DNA from: Bacteroidota bacterium
GTDB taxonomy: Bacteria > Bacteroidota > Bacteroidia > NORP154
Direction: 5' to 3'
Assembly: GCA_002401055.1 (NCBI GenBank)
Contig: NVRZ01000014.1
Coordinates: forward strand, 1 to 8,251
Length of the DNA: 8,251 nucleotides
Below are positions 1-6,669 of the stretch, in pieces. The position numbers and the translations under genes were made by a program. Within the stretch, counting starts at the first letter, position 1. Each line of letters opens with the position of its first letter. A model generated the notes under the pieces. That model was not told the origin of the DNA, made no database searches, and saw only the letters and a list, made by a program, of their open reading frames with translations.

Positions 1-142
1 TCTTACGGTATCTGCTTACAAGAAAGCTCCGATTGATCTTATCCCAATTGCTGTATGTGAAGAAATAAATACAAGCAAATCCCAGGATGATCCACATGGA
101 AATGATTAAAGACTTAACCGGGTTGGTTCCGTAATCACAAAA
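1..142. repeat. Near-identical segment shared by the two paralogues, copy 1
   Basis: Bases 1-142 match 1809-1950 with four differences (at 49, 56, 131 and 137), including an unbroken identical run from 57 to 130. Only one changes an amino acid (Asn versus Asp). From 143 onward the DNA similarity falls sharply, although the proteins remain alignable. The left limit is outside the window. It encodes the first membrane helix and the start of the cytoplasmic loop, and looks like a duplicated or gene-converted module rather than a mobile element. Confidence 0.9.
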
Positions 143-1327
143 CAACTTTAGAAACTGATTTAGGCGCCAGTCAAATAAACGACCAGTACTTGGGTTTTGC
201 CTATATAAATAATTTAGCCTTCGTGTTTCAATATCTTTCATTTCGATGTAGCAACTATTGGCGGATTCTCGATTACCAGATTGCTTATACATCTGAAATA
301 ACTTATTATATATTCTCATCATCTCATCAAATTGCGGCTTAGCTGCAAGCTCTGAATCTGATTTGGCTAGATATGGCTCTTTACTATAATCTCGAGGATA
401 CCAATAACCAATCTTGAAATTTCTTATTTGATCCCATTCAATGGTTGAGTTTATCAAAGAGTAATTTGTGCCATCCAAGCCAAGATATTCAAACTTATTA
501 TCAGACACGTACAGTGCCTGTTCCGCGTTTGCGGCACTTAAATCCAATATGACGTTATTAAACGTGTTTCCATCTAAAAAAAGTTTGGACGTTTGAAGCC
601 TTATATCAACTACGGCTGGCTGCCCAGTTGAAGTAAACTCGCACGAATGAATCTCCATGTCCTTTACCAACAGCAATGAGCTAAATTCAGCACGTGGAAT
701 TTCTTCGGATGGTTCAACGAAATCAAATTTACTTTTGTACAAAATGAATTGATCTGAAGCGCAACTCTTGAAGCTAAAAGTAGAGTGAAAAGTAGATCCA
801 TAAATCAGAAAACGTATCAGTTCGCTATTATAAAACTTAACTTTAGAATAAAACTTATTATTTCGTAATTGGAGGGTGCTGATTTTACTATCATGTACTT
901 CAAAACCCTTTCTAAATATACAGTCCTCAATTCTGCCAAGTGGGCCTCTACATTTCTGAAAAGACACTTTGTTTTGAAATTCAATGTGGGAAATACGTTT
1001 TCCAATTGATTTTGAGAAATCACAATTAAATAAGATGACCTGACACTTAACCTTGAGGGCTCGAGTCTCTAAGATGCTGTCCAGTTCATCACGATTATCC
1101 ACCCGGTAATTATAGAAGTTGTCGCTCTTATTATCTTCATCCCATATGATTTTGGCATTCTTTAGCCAATATTCATCTTCAGTACACTCCACCATTTCAT
1201 AAATCCACTCGCTTACCGAGATTTTTCGATCATAAATGTCCTGTGAGTAGACAGTTATAGAGGTCAGAAGAAGAAAGCCAAACTGAAGAAGGCCTAGTTT
1301 GCTAATATGGAACTTCTCCAGGCTCAA
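1..1327 (-). CDS. Partial beta-helix ectodomain membrane protein, paralogue of the next gene (probable ion channel)
   Basis: An uninterrupted reading frame of 442 codons enters from the left edge, so the C-terminus is missing. The proposed start is TTG at 1327-1325, overlapping the TGA of the upstream gene (TTGA); no in-frame ATG precedes the signal peptide. Residues 1-28 resemble a signal peptide (hydrophobic core LGLLQFGFLLLTS, then VYS/QD). Residues about 95-300 are irregular beta-helix-like repeats with recurring rungs such as NCDF, EDCIF, NNKF, GSTF and DNKF, similar to degenerate pentapeptide or right-handed beta-helix proteins. Residues 340-372 form a conserved charged juxtamembrane segment (IEMKDIETRR), followed by one membrane helix at about 406-425. 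Over residues 340-442 it aligns without gaps to residues 347-449 of the neighbour. The pore seen in the neighbour would lie outside the window, so the channel role is inferred by homology. Probably cotranscribed and translationally coupled with the upstream gene. Confidence 0.85.
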   Translation of the reverse strand, partial: MSLEKFHISKLGLLQFGFLLLTSITVYSQDIYDRKISVSEWIYEMVECTEDEYWLKNAKIIWDEDNKSDNFYNYRVDNRDELDSILETRALKVKCQVILFNCDFSKSIGKRISHIEFQNKVSFQKCRGPLGRIEDCIFRKGFEVHDSKISTLQLRNNKFYSKVKFYNSELIRFLIYGSTFHSTFSFKSCASDQFILYKSKFDFVEPSEEIPRAEFSSLLLVKDMEIHSCEFTSTGQPAVVDIRLQTSKLFLDGNTFNNVILDLSAANAEQALYVSDNKFEYLGLDGTNYSLINSTIEWDQIRNFKIGYWYPRDYSKEPYLAKSDSELAAKPQFDEMMRIYNKLFQMYKQSGNRESANSCYIEMKDIETRRLNYLYRQNPSTGRLFDWRLNQFLKLFCDYGTNPVKSLIISMWIILGFACIYFFTYSNWDKINRSFLVSRYRK

Positions 1328-3156
1328 TTCTGCAGTATTTGACTGATTAATGAAACGCTAAATATACTCAGGAGAAACCAACCTAGGAAACCTTCCAAAA
1401 TAGCGATATAGCGTCCTATTCCTCTAACAGGGATTTCTCCAAAGCCAAGGGTAGTGAACGTGTTCATGCTCAAAAACAAGGAGTTGAACGCCCTGAGAAA
1501 AATCAAATAAAGTCCGTAACTCGCTATTGATACTCCTACCAAAGCGCCTACATAGACTTTACGAGCTCCTTTCAAGTCTACCCAACGGCCACTTAATGGT
1601 TCGATCCTTCTGTATAGCCACTTAATGAAGTTATGATGGGATAGCGATAAGTGATAGAGCGGTTTCCCCAACAGTCCAAACATTACAGGTACACGCTGTT
1701 TTGATTCCACCATGTGCTCCTTAAATTCCTGATACGACTGAAACTCCTCCTTGTGATCATCTGAGTAAAAGTCTTCCATGCGTTGTTCAGAATCAAAGTA
1801 GGTAAGCATCTTACGGTATCTGCTTACAAGAAAGCTCCGATTGATCTTATCCCAATCGCTGTAAGTGAAGAAATAAATACAAGCAAATCCCAGGATGATC
1901 CACATGGAAATGATTAAAGACTTAACCGGGTTGGTTCCATAATCGCAAAATACCTTAAGGAATTGATTGAGCTTCCAATTGAACCATGAATCAAGAGATT
2001 GATGTGTTTCAAACACGTATTTCAACTTTCGCGTTTCTAAGTCCTTCATTTCAATGTAGCAGCCATTGGCACTCATTCGATCTCCCCTTGTTTTATACAT
2101 ACTATAGAGCTTATTGTAACAGCTGATGAGTTCTCCGTAATACATTTTATTTTTCAATTCTTCAGATGATCTTCCCCGATATACGCCATTAGCTGAAAAT
2201 CTGAGTACACCTACCCCCAATTTACTTCCCGTAAAATACCACCAGGCCATATTAGCGTTTTGGGGCACATAATCAAATCCCTCAACACTGACAAAATCAC
2301 CTATGTGCAAACTATCCAGCCAAATGTGCTTTGAGACAGTAAGGTGATCAAAATTGAGTATGTCTAGCTCCGTTTCAGTGATGGAAAGCCTTTCTATTAC
2401 AGAGAGATAAAAGCGAGCGTCCTGAATTGTATATGATTCATTCCTCGGAAATCGTACCCTAGCTATATTTAGCTTATTGATCTCACATTGATAAAGATCC
2501 AAATAGGTACTGGAACTATAATCAACTTTTGAATAATCCGGAACACTTACCTCAAAATTAAGATCTGTTATTTCTACGTAATCAATCTTACTCTCATTAA
2601 AGGATATTCCGAATTTTCCGGCACTTTTTTCTGGGCTTGAAATGCTAATTTCTGGGGAAAAATGAGTGGTTGAGTTTGATATCTTAATCTTATCCGGTGA
2701 CTTACAATGGTTAAAAACTAATTTCTCATTAAAAGAGCAACTATCAAACCTGAGTATAAAGTCAAATTCGCATCGATTGTAAGTAAGTCTTTTAAACTCA
2801 CAGTTTACAAACGCAGGCGGTATATTAAATCCACAATCTGAGAAGTATACATTGGAAGTAAAAGTCAAATTTCGAACTTTCAGATTGGATAACCCCTTCA
2901 GCTTACCTCCATATTCCTTATTTGAGACATCTACAAAGGCTGTGTCATCGCCATCTATAAATAGCTCAACCATTGTATTCTGTAAAAAATAATCCACAGA
3001 ATCATCGCAAGCTTTCTTTATCTCAGCAAACAACTCGGAATAAGAAATCACACGCTCATATTCCTTATCCCATGCAAAAATATCCTTCGGAAATAGGAGA
3101 ATCAAGCATAATTGAATAGCAAGGAGATTGAAGATTTGATGTGCGGTTCTTCTCAA
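1324..3156 (-). CDS. Secreted beta-helix ectodomain fused to a K+-channel-like pore
   Basis: A 610-residue protein. The start is TTG at 3156-3154, directly after an in-frame TAG; the next in-frame ATG is at residue 62, past the signal peptide, so TTG is the only sensible start. Residues 1-28 are a signal peptide. Residues about 90-330 are degenerate beta-helix-like repeats with a ladder of Cys-x-Phe rungs (C108, C119, C129, C140). Residues 345-380 form a charged juxtamembrane segment. Membrane helices lie at about 413-431, 534-553 and 582-606. A pore helix precedes the filter-like TTLGFGE (568-574), resembling the T-x-G-[YF]-G-[DE] signature of two-helix potassium channels (Ion_trans_2). Predicted topology: ectodomain in the periplasm, residues 435-530 cytoplasmic, filter facing outward, C-terminus inside, which is consistent with a working pore. 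Ion selectivity and the ligand are unknown. It lies 35 bp after the phosphatase gene and overlaps the next paralogue by four bases, so an operon is likely. Confidence 0.85.
   Translation of the reverse strand: MRRTAHQIFNLLAIQLCLILLFPKDIFAWDKEYERVISYSELFAEIKKACDDSVDYFLQNTMVELFIDGDDTAFVDVSNKEYGGKLKGLSNLKVRNLTFTSNVYFSDCGFNIPPAFVNCEFKRLTYNRCEFDFILRFDSCSFNEKLVFNHCKSPDKIKISNSTTHFSPEISISSPEKSAGKFGISFNESKIDYVEITDLNFEVSVPDYSKVDYSSSTYLDLYQCEINKLNIARVRFPRNESYTIQDARFYLSVIERLSITETELDILNFDHLTVSKHIWLDSLHIGDFVSVEGFDYVPQNANMAWWYFTGSKLGVGVLRFSANGVYRGRSSEELKNKMYYGELISCYNKLYSMYKTRGDRMSANGCYIEMKDLETRKLKYVFETHQSLDSWFNWKLNQFLKVFCDYGTNPVKSLIISMWIILGFACIYFFTYSDWDKINRSFLVSRYRKMLTYFDSEQRMEDFYSDDHKEEFQSYQEFKEHMVESKQRVPVMFGLLGKPLYHLSLSHHNFIKWLYRRIEPLSGRWVDLKGARKVYVGALVGVSIASYGLYLIFLRAFNSLFLSMNTFTTLGFGEIPVRGIGRYIAILEGFLGWFLLSIFSVSLISQILQN
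1809..1950. repeat. Near-identical segment shared by the two paralogues, copy 2
   Basis: Partner of bases 1-142, in the same orientation, about 97% identical. It covers codons from just before the first membrane helix to the conserved SRYRK of the cytoplasmic loop. The homology continues leftward in this gene (positions below 1809), but the matching part of the other copy is not in the window. Confidence 0.9.
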
Positions 3157-3191
3157 CTATACACGATTTAAAGTATTAGTATTCAAGCACT

Positions 3192-4721
3192 TTACCAATC
3201 AACCCGTATCCCCATCACGAGCACATCATCTATCTGTTGCTCATCACCCTGCCATGCAGCAAGTTCCTCCTCCAGCTTCTTTTGTTGCTCCGCTGGCTTC
3301 AAATCAGATATAGAGACAAGAAAAGCTTTAAACTTTTTGGACTGATAACGTTTGTTCTTTGCGCCACCAAACTGATCCAAGAAGCCATCGCTTGCCAAAT
3401 AAATCATATCGTTTGCCTGAAGATTAATTTCATGATTGTTAAAAGGTTTTCGATATTCATAGGCACCTATCGGCTGCCTGTCTCCTTTATATTCCAAGAG
3501 CTCTCCTTTCCTAACTATATAACATGGGTTATGTGCACCAGCAAACTGAATTTTCTTACTACTTAGCGTGATCTTACAAAGCGCAATGTCCATTCCATCT
3601 TTCACTGATGCTCCGTAAGCCAAACCTTCATTCTCATTTTCTGGCACACCAGCACCAAAGGCACTTTCAACAAGCTCTGTTGCCTTGTCCAACACAGCAG
3701 CCGTATCCGTGATCTGATGGTCGTTTACACATTCATTCAATGCCTTGTGACAAACAAAACTCACAAAAGCTCCTGGAACGCCATGGCCTGTACAGTCTGC
3801 TGCGGCTATCCATATTATATCCTTGTCAGATTGATTAACGCACCAGTAAAAATCACCTGAAACAATATCGCGTGGCTTGTAAAAAACGAAATGGTCACCG
3901 AGCAGTTCATTTAGTGTAACCTGAGAAGGCAGTATTGTTGTTTGAATACGCTTGGCATAGCTGATACTAGCCATGATTTCCACATTGATTTCCTCAATGA
4001 TGTCCTTTTGTTCTTTTACCGCATCCCTTTCTGCAACAATGGCTCTTTTCTGCTCCTCTAATCGCACCACCCTCAGAATGTAAAAAGTAACGATCACACC
4101 AATAACAATAGCAATTGCTGAAAGAAATATATTTGAATACCGGATTGACTCAAAGGAGGCCAACATCTCTGTATCCTGCGTATCTGTTCTTTTTTTAAAA
4201 CGAAGCAATGTCTTGTTGAGGTTCAACAATATATTGTTCGACAAATACTCTATATCTTCTAATGTTGACTCCGTTTCAACTCTCACCATAAAGTCTTGAT
4301 AAGATTCAATAGTCGGTAACGCTAGCATAATTGATTGCTCCAATAAAAGAACGTTATCAAATTCCTCGGTAATCGAAGCAATTATGCTTTTATCCAACGT
4401 ATCAGTCCAGAGCGCTACTTTATTCACTAATCTCAACTTAAAATCTGGATATTTTGTATCGTGAATCCTTTTTAATTCTGCTTTGTCCGGATTATTGGTC
4501 ATGTCCATGGTAACCCAGGTACCACTGAAATTCTTGGAGTTAACCACCAACAGCTTAAATTCATTCAATAAAATAATTGAAGGCTGATTAATCAGAAGGT
4601 TCTTATTGGTTATCTCGCGACTTCTCTCCAGATTATTGAGACTAACATAACCCATGCCACCATAGGTGAGTATAAGTACCAAAAATCCAAGAGCAATCTT
4701 TTGATTTAGAGTAAGATTCAT
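3192..4721 (-). CDS. Membrane sensor with SpoIIE-type PP2C serine phosphatase domain
   Basis: A 509-residue protein starting at ATG 4721. A membrane helix at residues 9-28 and a second at about 196-217 flank a mostly helical periplasmic domain of about 165 residues, like the four-helix-bundle sensors of chemoreceptors. No HAMP domain is evident; a charged coiled coil (218-248) follows directly. The catalytic part (250-509) begins with SYAKRIQTTILPS, typical of Bacteroidota SpoIIE-domain proteins. It carries the metal-binding aspartates in VSGDFYW (D290), ADCTGHGVPGAF (D309), ASDGF (D445) and IDDV (D498/D499), plus GAHNP, so it should be active. In this family (RsbU/SpoIIE) the substrate is usually a phosphoserine on a STAS-domain anti-anti-sigma protein or a similar partner, but none is encoded here. 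The upstream gene is a secreted YfiR-like protein, a plausible regulator of the periplasmic domain. The channel-like genes follow after 35 bp. Confidence 0.93.
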   Translation of the reverse strand: MNLTLNQKIALGFLVLILTYGGMGYVSLNNLERSREITNKNLLINQPSIILLNEFKLLVVNSKNFSGTWVTMDMTNNPDKAELKRIHDTKYPDFKLRLVNKVALWTDTLDKSIIASITEEFDNVLLLEQSIMLALPTIESYQDFMVRVETESTLEDIEYLSNNILLNLNKTLLRFKKRTDTQDTEMLASFESIRYSNIFLSAIAIVIGVIVTFYILRVVRLEEQKRAIVAERDAVKEQKDIIEEINVEIMASISYAKRIQTTILPSQVTLNELLGDHFVFYKPRDIVSGDFYWCVNQSDKDIIWIAAADCTGHGVPGAFVSFVCHKALNECVNDHQITDTAAVLDKATELVESAFGAGVPENENEGLAYGASVKDGMDIALCKITLSSKKIQFAGAHNPCYIVRKGELLEYKGDRQPIGAYEYRKPFNNHEINLQANDMIYLASDGFLDQFGGAKNKRYQSKKFKAFLVSISDLKPAEQQKKLEEELAAWQGDEQQIDDVLVMGIRVDW

Positions 4722-4856
4722 GTGGTCATCTAATAGAGCTGTTCAAGATATAAACTTTGAGTGATTGAGAAAGAAATAAAAATGTAGAAGGTAGAAGCTA
4801 CAAAGAATAGATTTGGTAAGTGAGCTTTCTACCTTCCTCTTCCTACCAAAATACTA
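4722..4856. other. Intergenic region between the yfiR-like and phosphatase genes
   Basis: This 135-bp spacer holds the hairpin described separately and an AT-rich leader just before the phosphatase ATG. On the minus strand the leader contains TATATCTTG (around 4746-4754), a weak partial match to the Bacteroidota -7 element TAnnTTTG, so an internal promoter is possible but not shown. No small ORF or RNA gene is recognisable. Confidence 0.5.
4787..4836 (-). terminator. Hairpin with U-rich tail downstream of the yfiR-like gene
   Basis: On the minus strand the arms GAAGGTAGAAAGCT and AGCTTCTACCTTC pair over 13 bp with one bulged A and a loop of 23 bases. The T-rich tract TACATTTTTATTTC follows. 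The hairpin begins 21 bases after the yfiR-like stop codon and ends 65 bases before the phosphatase start. This fits a rho-independent terminator, perhaps a leaky one or an attenuator. The loop is long and the stem AU-rich, so the call is tentative. A second possible stem (4812-4818 with 4844-4850, TTTGGTA/TACCAAA) would compete with it. Confidence 0.45.
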
Positions 4857-5372
4857 CTACCCTTTTAAGATAGCATATCTCTTTAATTGCTCAGAAATCT
4901 TTAACCCCGTTGCAGCAAGTACTTTTTCATATAGCTCAAAACGCATTTTGCCCTGTTTCTCAATAAAATTTATTGATGCCCCCTGCTGAGTACTCGTTTT
5001 CTTTTCGGAGATTACCAAAATCTCTTTCGTGTTAACGTGTTTCACAATTTCATTAAGACTGGATGTCATCTTCTTGGGAATGAACAGAACGTTGGTGTTT
5101 TTCAGCTTCGTCAGTTCAGCGAACTTTACAATTTCAAGATTCTTGAACACGATTCTCTTGCCTTCTGCAACTTTATTTAGAGCAATGGTAAGCTGATTGT
5201 CGTTCAACACACCAACCGACATCTCACTCAGCCCTTGCTGATTCGGCCATTCCACATATTTCATAATATGAAAAATGATTCCAGCATAAACCTGCTCTTT
5301 ACTCTGAGAGAACCCCGACTTTAAGGAAACAAATAGCACCAAGGCAGCCAATATGAAAATCCGTCTTAACAT
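4857..5372 (-). CDS. Secreted YfiR-family (DUF4154) protein
   Basis: A 171-residue protein starting at ATG 5372, with a signal peptide (residues 1-22, hydrophobic core IFILAALVLFVSL, cleavage near GFS/QS). The mature part matches the YfiR/DUF4154 pattern: FHIMKYVEWP (34-43), a central NVLFIPKKM strand (94-102), ILVISEK (118-124), GASINFIEKQGKMRFELY (131-148), and a C-terminal helix with GLKISEQLKRYA. Family knowledge: YfiR of Pseudomonas is a periplasmic inhibitor of the diguanylate cyclase YfiN, and relatives often sit beside membrane sensor proteins. Here the next gene in the same direction is a membrane phosphatase, so the protein may bind that sensor's periplasmic domain (inference). There are no cysteines at all, so the disulfide-linked control known for Pseudomonas YfiR cannot apply. 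It is divergent from the outer-membrane protein gene across 74 bp. Confidence 0.9.
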   Translation of the reverse strand: MLRRIFILAALVLFVSLKSGFSQSKEQVYAGIIFHIMKYVEWPNQQGLSEMSVGVLNDNQLTIALNKVAEGKRIVFKNLEIVKFAELTKLKNTNVLFIPKKMTSSLNEIVKHVNTKEILVISEKKTSTQQGASINFIEKQGKMRFELYEKVLAATGLKISEQLKRYAILKG

Positions 5373-5446
5373 ATGTGAAAGTTAGGTATTATCAGAATAC
5401 TAGCATGAATTAAATATCTACATTCGTAAACGGATCAATCTGAATT
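5373..5446. promoter_or_regulatory. Divergent promoter region between the yfiR-like and barrel genes
   Basis: These 74 AT-rich bases must hold the start signals for both divergent genes. On the plus strand TACATTCG (5419-5426) differs in one base from the Bacteroidota -7 consensus TAnnTTTG and lies 20 bases before the ATG. A small dyad GTATT-N5-AATAC (5386-5400) lies near the yfiR-like start and could be an operator, but its arms are only 5 bp. The promoter role follows from gene arrangement; exact elements are uncertain. Confidence 0.5.
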
Positions 5447-6454
5447 ATGTTGAGTAGGTACATAATAGTCTTTTTAGTGACCTCTTTATTGCATAGCTAC
5501 AAAGTTGTTGCGCAAGGGTGCAGCGATCCTGGGCTGTGTACTGCTGGAGCACTGAACTCATCCAACACGCAAGATTCCACCAGCCAGATAGATTTCACCA
5601 AGGCCGGTTTTGACGAGTTGATGAACGCTACTGTCGCCAGTGAAAAATACAGAATTGGTGCTGATGTTGTATATGGGCTAGGCGATAAGCGCACCGCCAT
5701 TTACAACCTGGTTCTTAGGGCGTCCGTGCGCGTTAAAGAACGTATGCTTATCAATTTAAAGGTTCCATTCACCTATATATCAGGTAATATAGGAAGCACT
5801 GCTGGTATCGGAGATCTAACCCTGACAATGCAAAACACTTTTAAATCAGGAAAGAATATCAACATGGCGTATACGCTGGGGGTGATCATTCCCACCAACA
5901 CTGCCAATTTGAAATATAACAATGAAGTTATGCCTATGGCCTACCAATCCTCTCTGGGTGTATTCAGTGTACTTGGGGGAATGTCATTTAGATACAAGCT
6001 GTGGTCGGCAGTTATTGGTTACCAATACAGTTTTGGCTCCAATTCAAATCAATTTTTAAACGAAACCGTTCATATTGACAGTAGCTCAGCTGAGTTTGAC
6101 ATGCAGGTTGCAAGGAAGTCCTATTTCAGTTCTCAAAAACTAACCAGAGGCAGTGACTTAATTTTTAGAGTTGAAAGAGGATTTCAAATAAAGAAACTTA
6201 GCATAGCAATTGGCGTACTTCCTATATTAAGGATTAGCAACTCTTCAATCGTTGATTCTTCTGGCGCAACAGTGGAAGTTCTGAACTCAGATGGCCTAAC
6301 GCTAAACATTACTGCAGGACTGAGTTATCAGATTAACCACAGTACATTCATTAGACTTAACTATGGCTCGCCAGTACTCAGAAGAAAGGTGCGACCTGAT
6401 GGATTAACACGTTCGAGTGTAATCATTTTGGGAATTGGCGTGAAGCTCTGGTAG
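5447..6454 (+). CDS. Probable outer-membrane beta-barrel protein
   Basis: A 335-residue protein with a signal peptide (residues 1-22, cleavage near VVA/QG). The mature N-terminus holds a GCSDPGLCTAG segment with two cysteines (C25, C31), a feature I recall from Bacteroidota outer-membrane proteins. From about residue 65 to the end the sequence alternates hydrophobic and polar residues in strand-length blocks separated by short polar turns, and it ends in GVKLW, with the terminal aromatic residue typical of barrels recognised by the BAM machinery. The segment STAGIGDLTL (117-126) resembles the GxGD motif of MetA/phenol-degradation-type 'transporter' barrels. The substrate is unknown. The start at ATG 5447 gives a complete signal peptide. 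It is divergent from the yfiR-like gene, so shared regulation is possible. Confidence 0.75.
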   Translation: MLSRYIIVFLVTSLLHSYKVVAQGCSDPGLCTAGALNSSNTQDSTSQIDFTKAGFDELMNATVASEKYRIGADVVYGLGDKRTAIYNLVLRASVRVKERMLINLKVPFTYISGNIGSTAGIGDLTLTMQNTFKSGKNINMAYTLGVIIPTNTANLKYNNEVMPMAYQSSLGVFSVLGGMSFRYKLWSAVIGYQYSFGSNSNQFLNETVHIDSSSAEFDMQVARKSYFSSQKLTRGSDLIFRVERGFQIKKLSIAIGVLPILRISNSSIVDSSGATVEVLNSDGLTLNITAGLSYQINHSTFIRLNYGSPVLRRKVRPDGLTRSSVIILGIGVKLW

Positions 6455-6669
6455 CATTTGGCATCAGGCACTTCGGCTCCGCTCAGTGCCCGAATTCTGT
6501 ACCCTGAGCGGAGCCGAAGGGAACAGAAGTCGTATCCTTGAATTAAACCTTTTGATTTCTCCTCAGTCTTAAATAGCCTAACTCGATACTGATTGCACAT
6601 CAATCCAATTGACTATTCAAACAACTCTATATTAGTAGTGCGACTTTATTATTCTATAATCATTTCAAA
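6455..6669. other. Intergenic region between the barrel and CotH genes
   Basis: This 215-bp spacer contains the REP-like inverted repeat in its first third and then AT-rich DNA leading to the CotH start. TTGACT (6609-6614) and TATAAT (6655-6660) are present but not at promoter spacing relative to each other, so no promoter is called. No small gene is evident. Confidence 0.5.
6471..6519. repeat. 16-bp perfect inverted repeat, REP-like
   Basis: CTTCGGCTCCGCTCAG (6471-6486) is the exact reverse complement of CTGAGCGGAGCCGAAG (6504-6519), with a 17-base spacer. It begins 17 bases after the barrel gene's stop codon. The arms are much more GC-rich than the surroundings. The words resemble the dispersed palindromes of the type CCCTGAGCGGAGTCGAAGGG found between genes in many bacteria. 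It could act as a 3' stabilising hairpin or bidirectional terminator, but no T-run follows on the plus strand. Confidence 0.8.

Noticed and set aside
817..1023. Short minus-strand ORF of 68 codons.
   Set aside because: It lies in another frame inside the long open frame of the partial paralogue (1327 to 1), which is supported by homology to the neighbouring gene.
1..1327. Possibility that the second paralogue is a pseudogene.
   Set aside because: Translation through all 442 codons shows no stop or frameshift and keeps signal peptide, repeats and membrane helix; it is merely cut by the window edge.
3237..3566. Plus-strand ORF of 109 codons.
   Set aside because: It is antisense to the conserved catalytic domain of the phosphatase and has no recognisable features.
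5386..5400. Dyad GTATT-N5-AATAC as a regulator binding site.
   Set aside because: Arms of 5 bp in AT-rich DNA are expected by chance; mentioned only inside the intergenic entry.
5510..5525. Lipoprotein signal (lipobox) at VVAQGC in the barrel protein.
   Set aside because: The residues before Cys (A-Q-G) do not fit the lipobox consensus L-[AS]-[GA]-C, and a standard cleavage at VVA/QG is more likely.
5497..5700. Minus-strand ORF of 67 codons.
   Set aside because: It is antisense to the signal-peptide and mature N-terminal region of the barrel gene; a shadow.
6361..6603. Minus-strand ORF of 80 codons.
   Set aside because: It spans the barrel gene's end and the inverted repeat and has low-complexity composition created by the palindrome.
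6609..6660. TTGACT and TATAAT as a sigma-70 promoter for the CotH gene.
   Set aside because: The spacing is 40 bases, far from the usual 17, and Bacteroidota use a different -33/-7 consensus.
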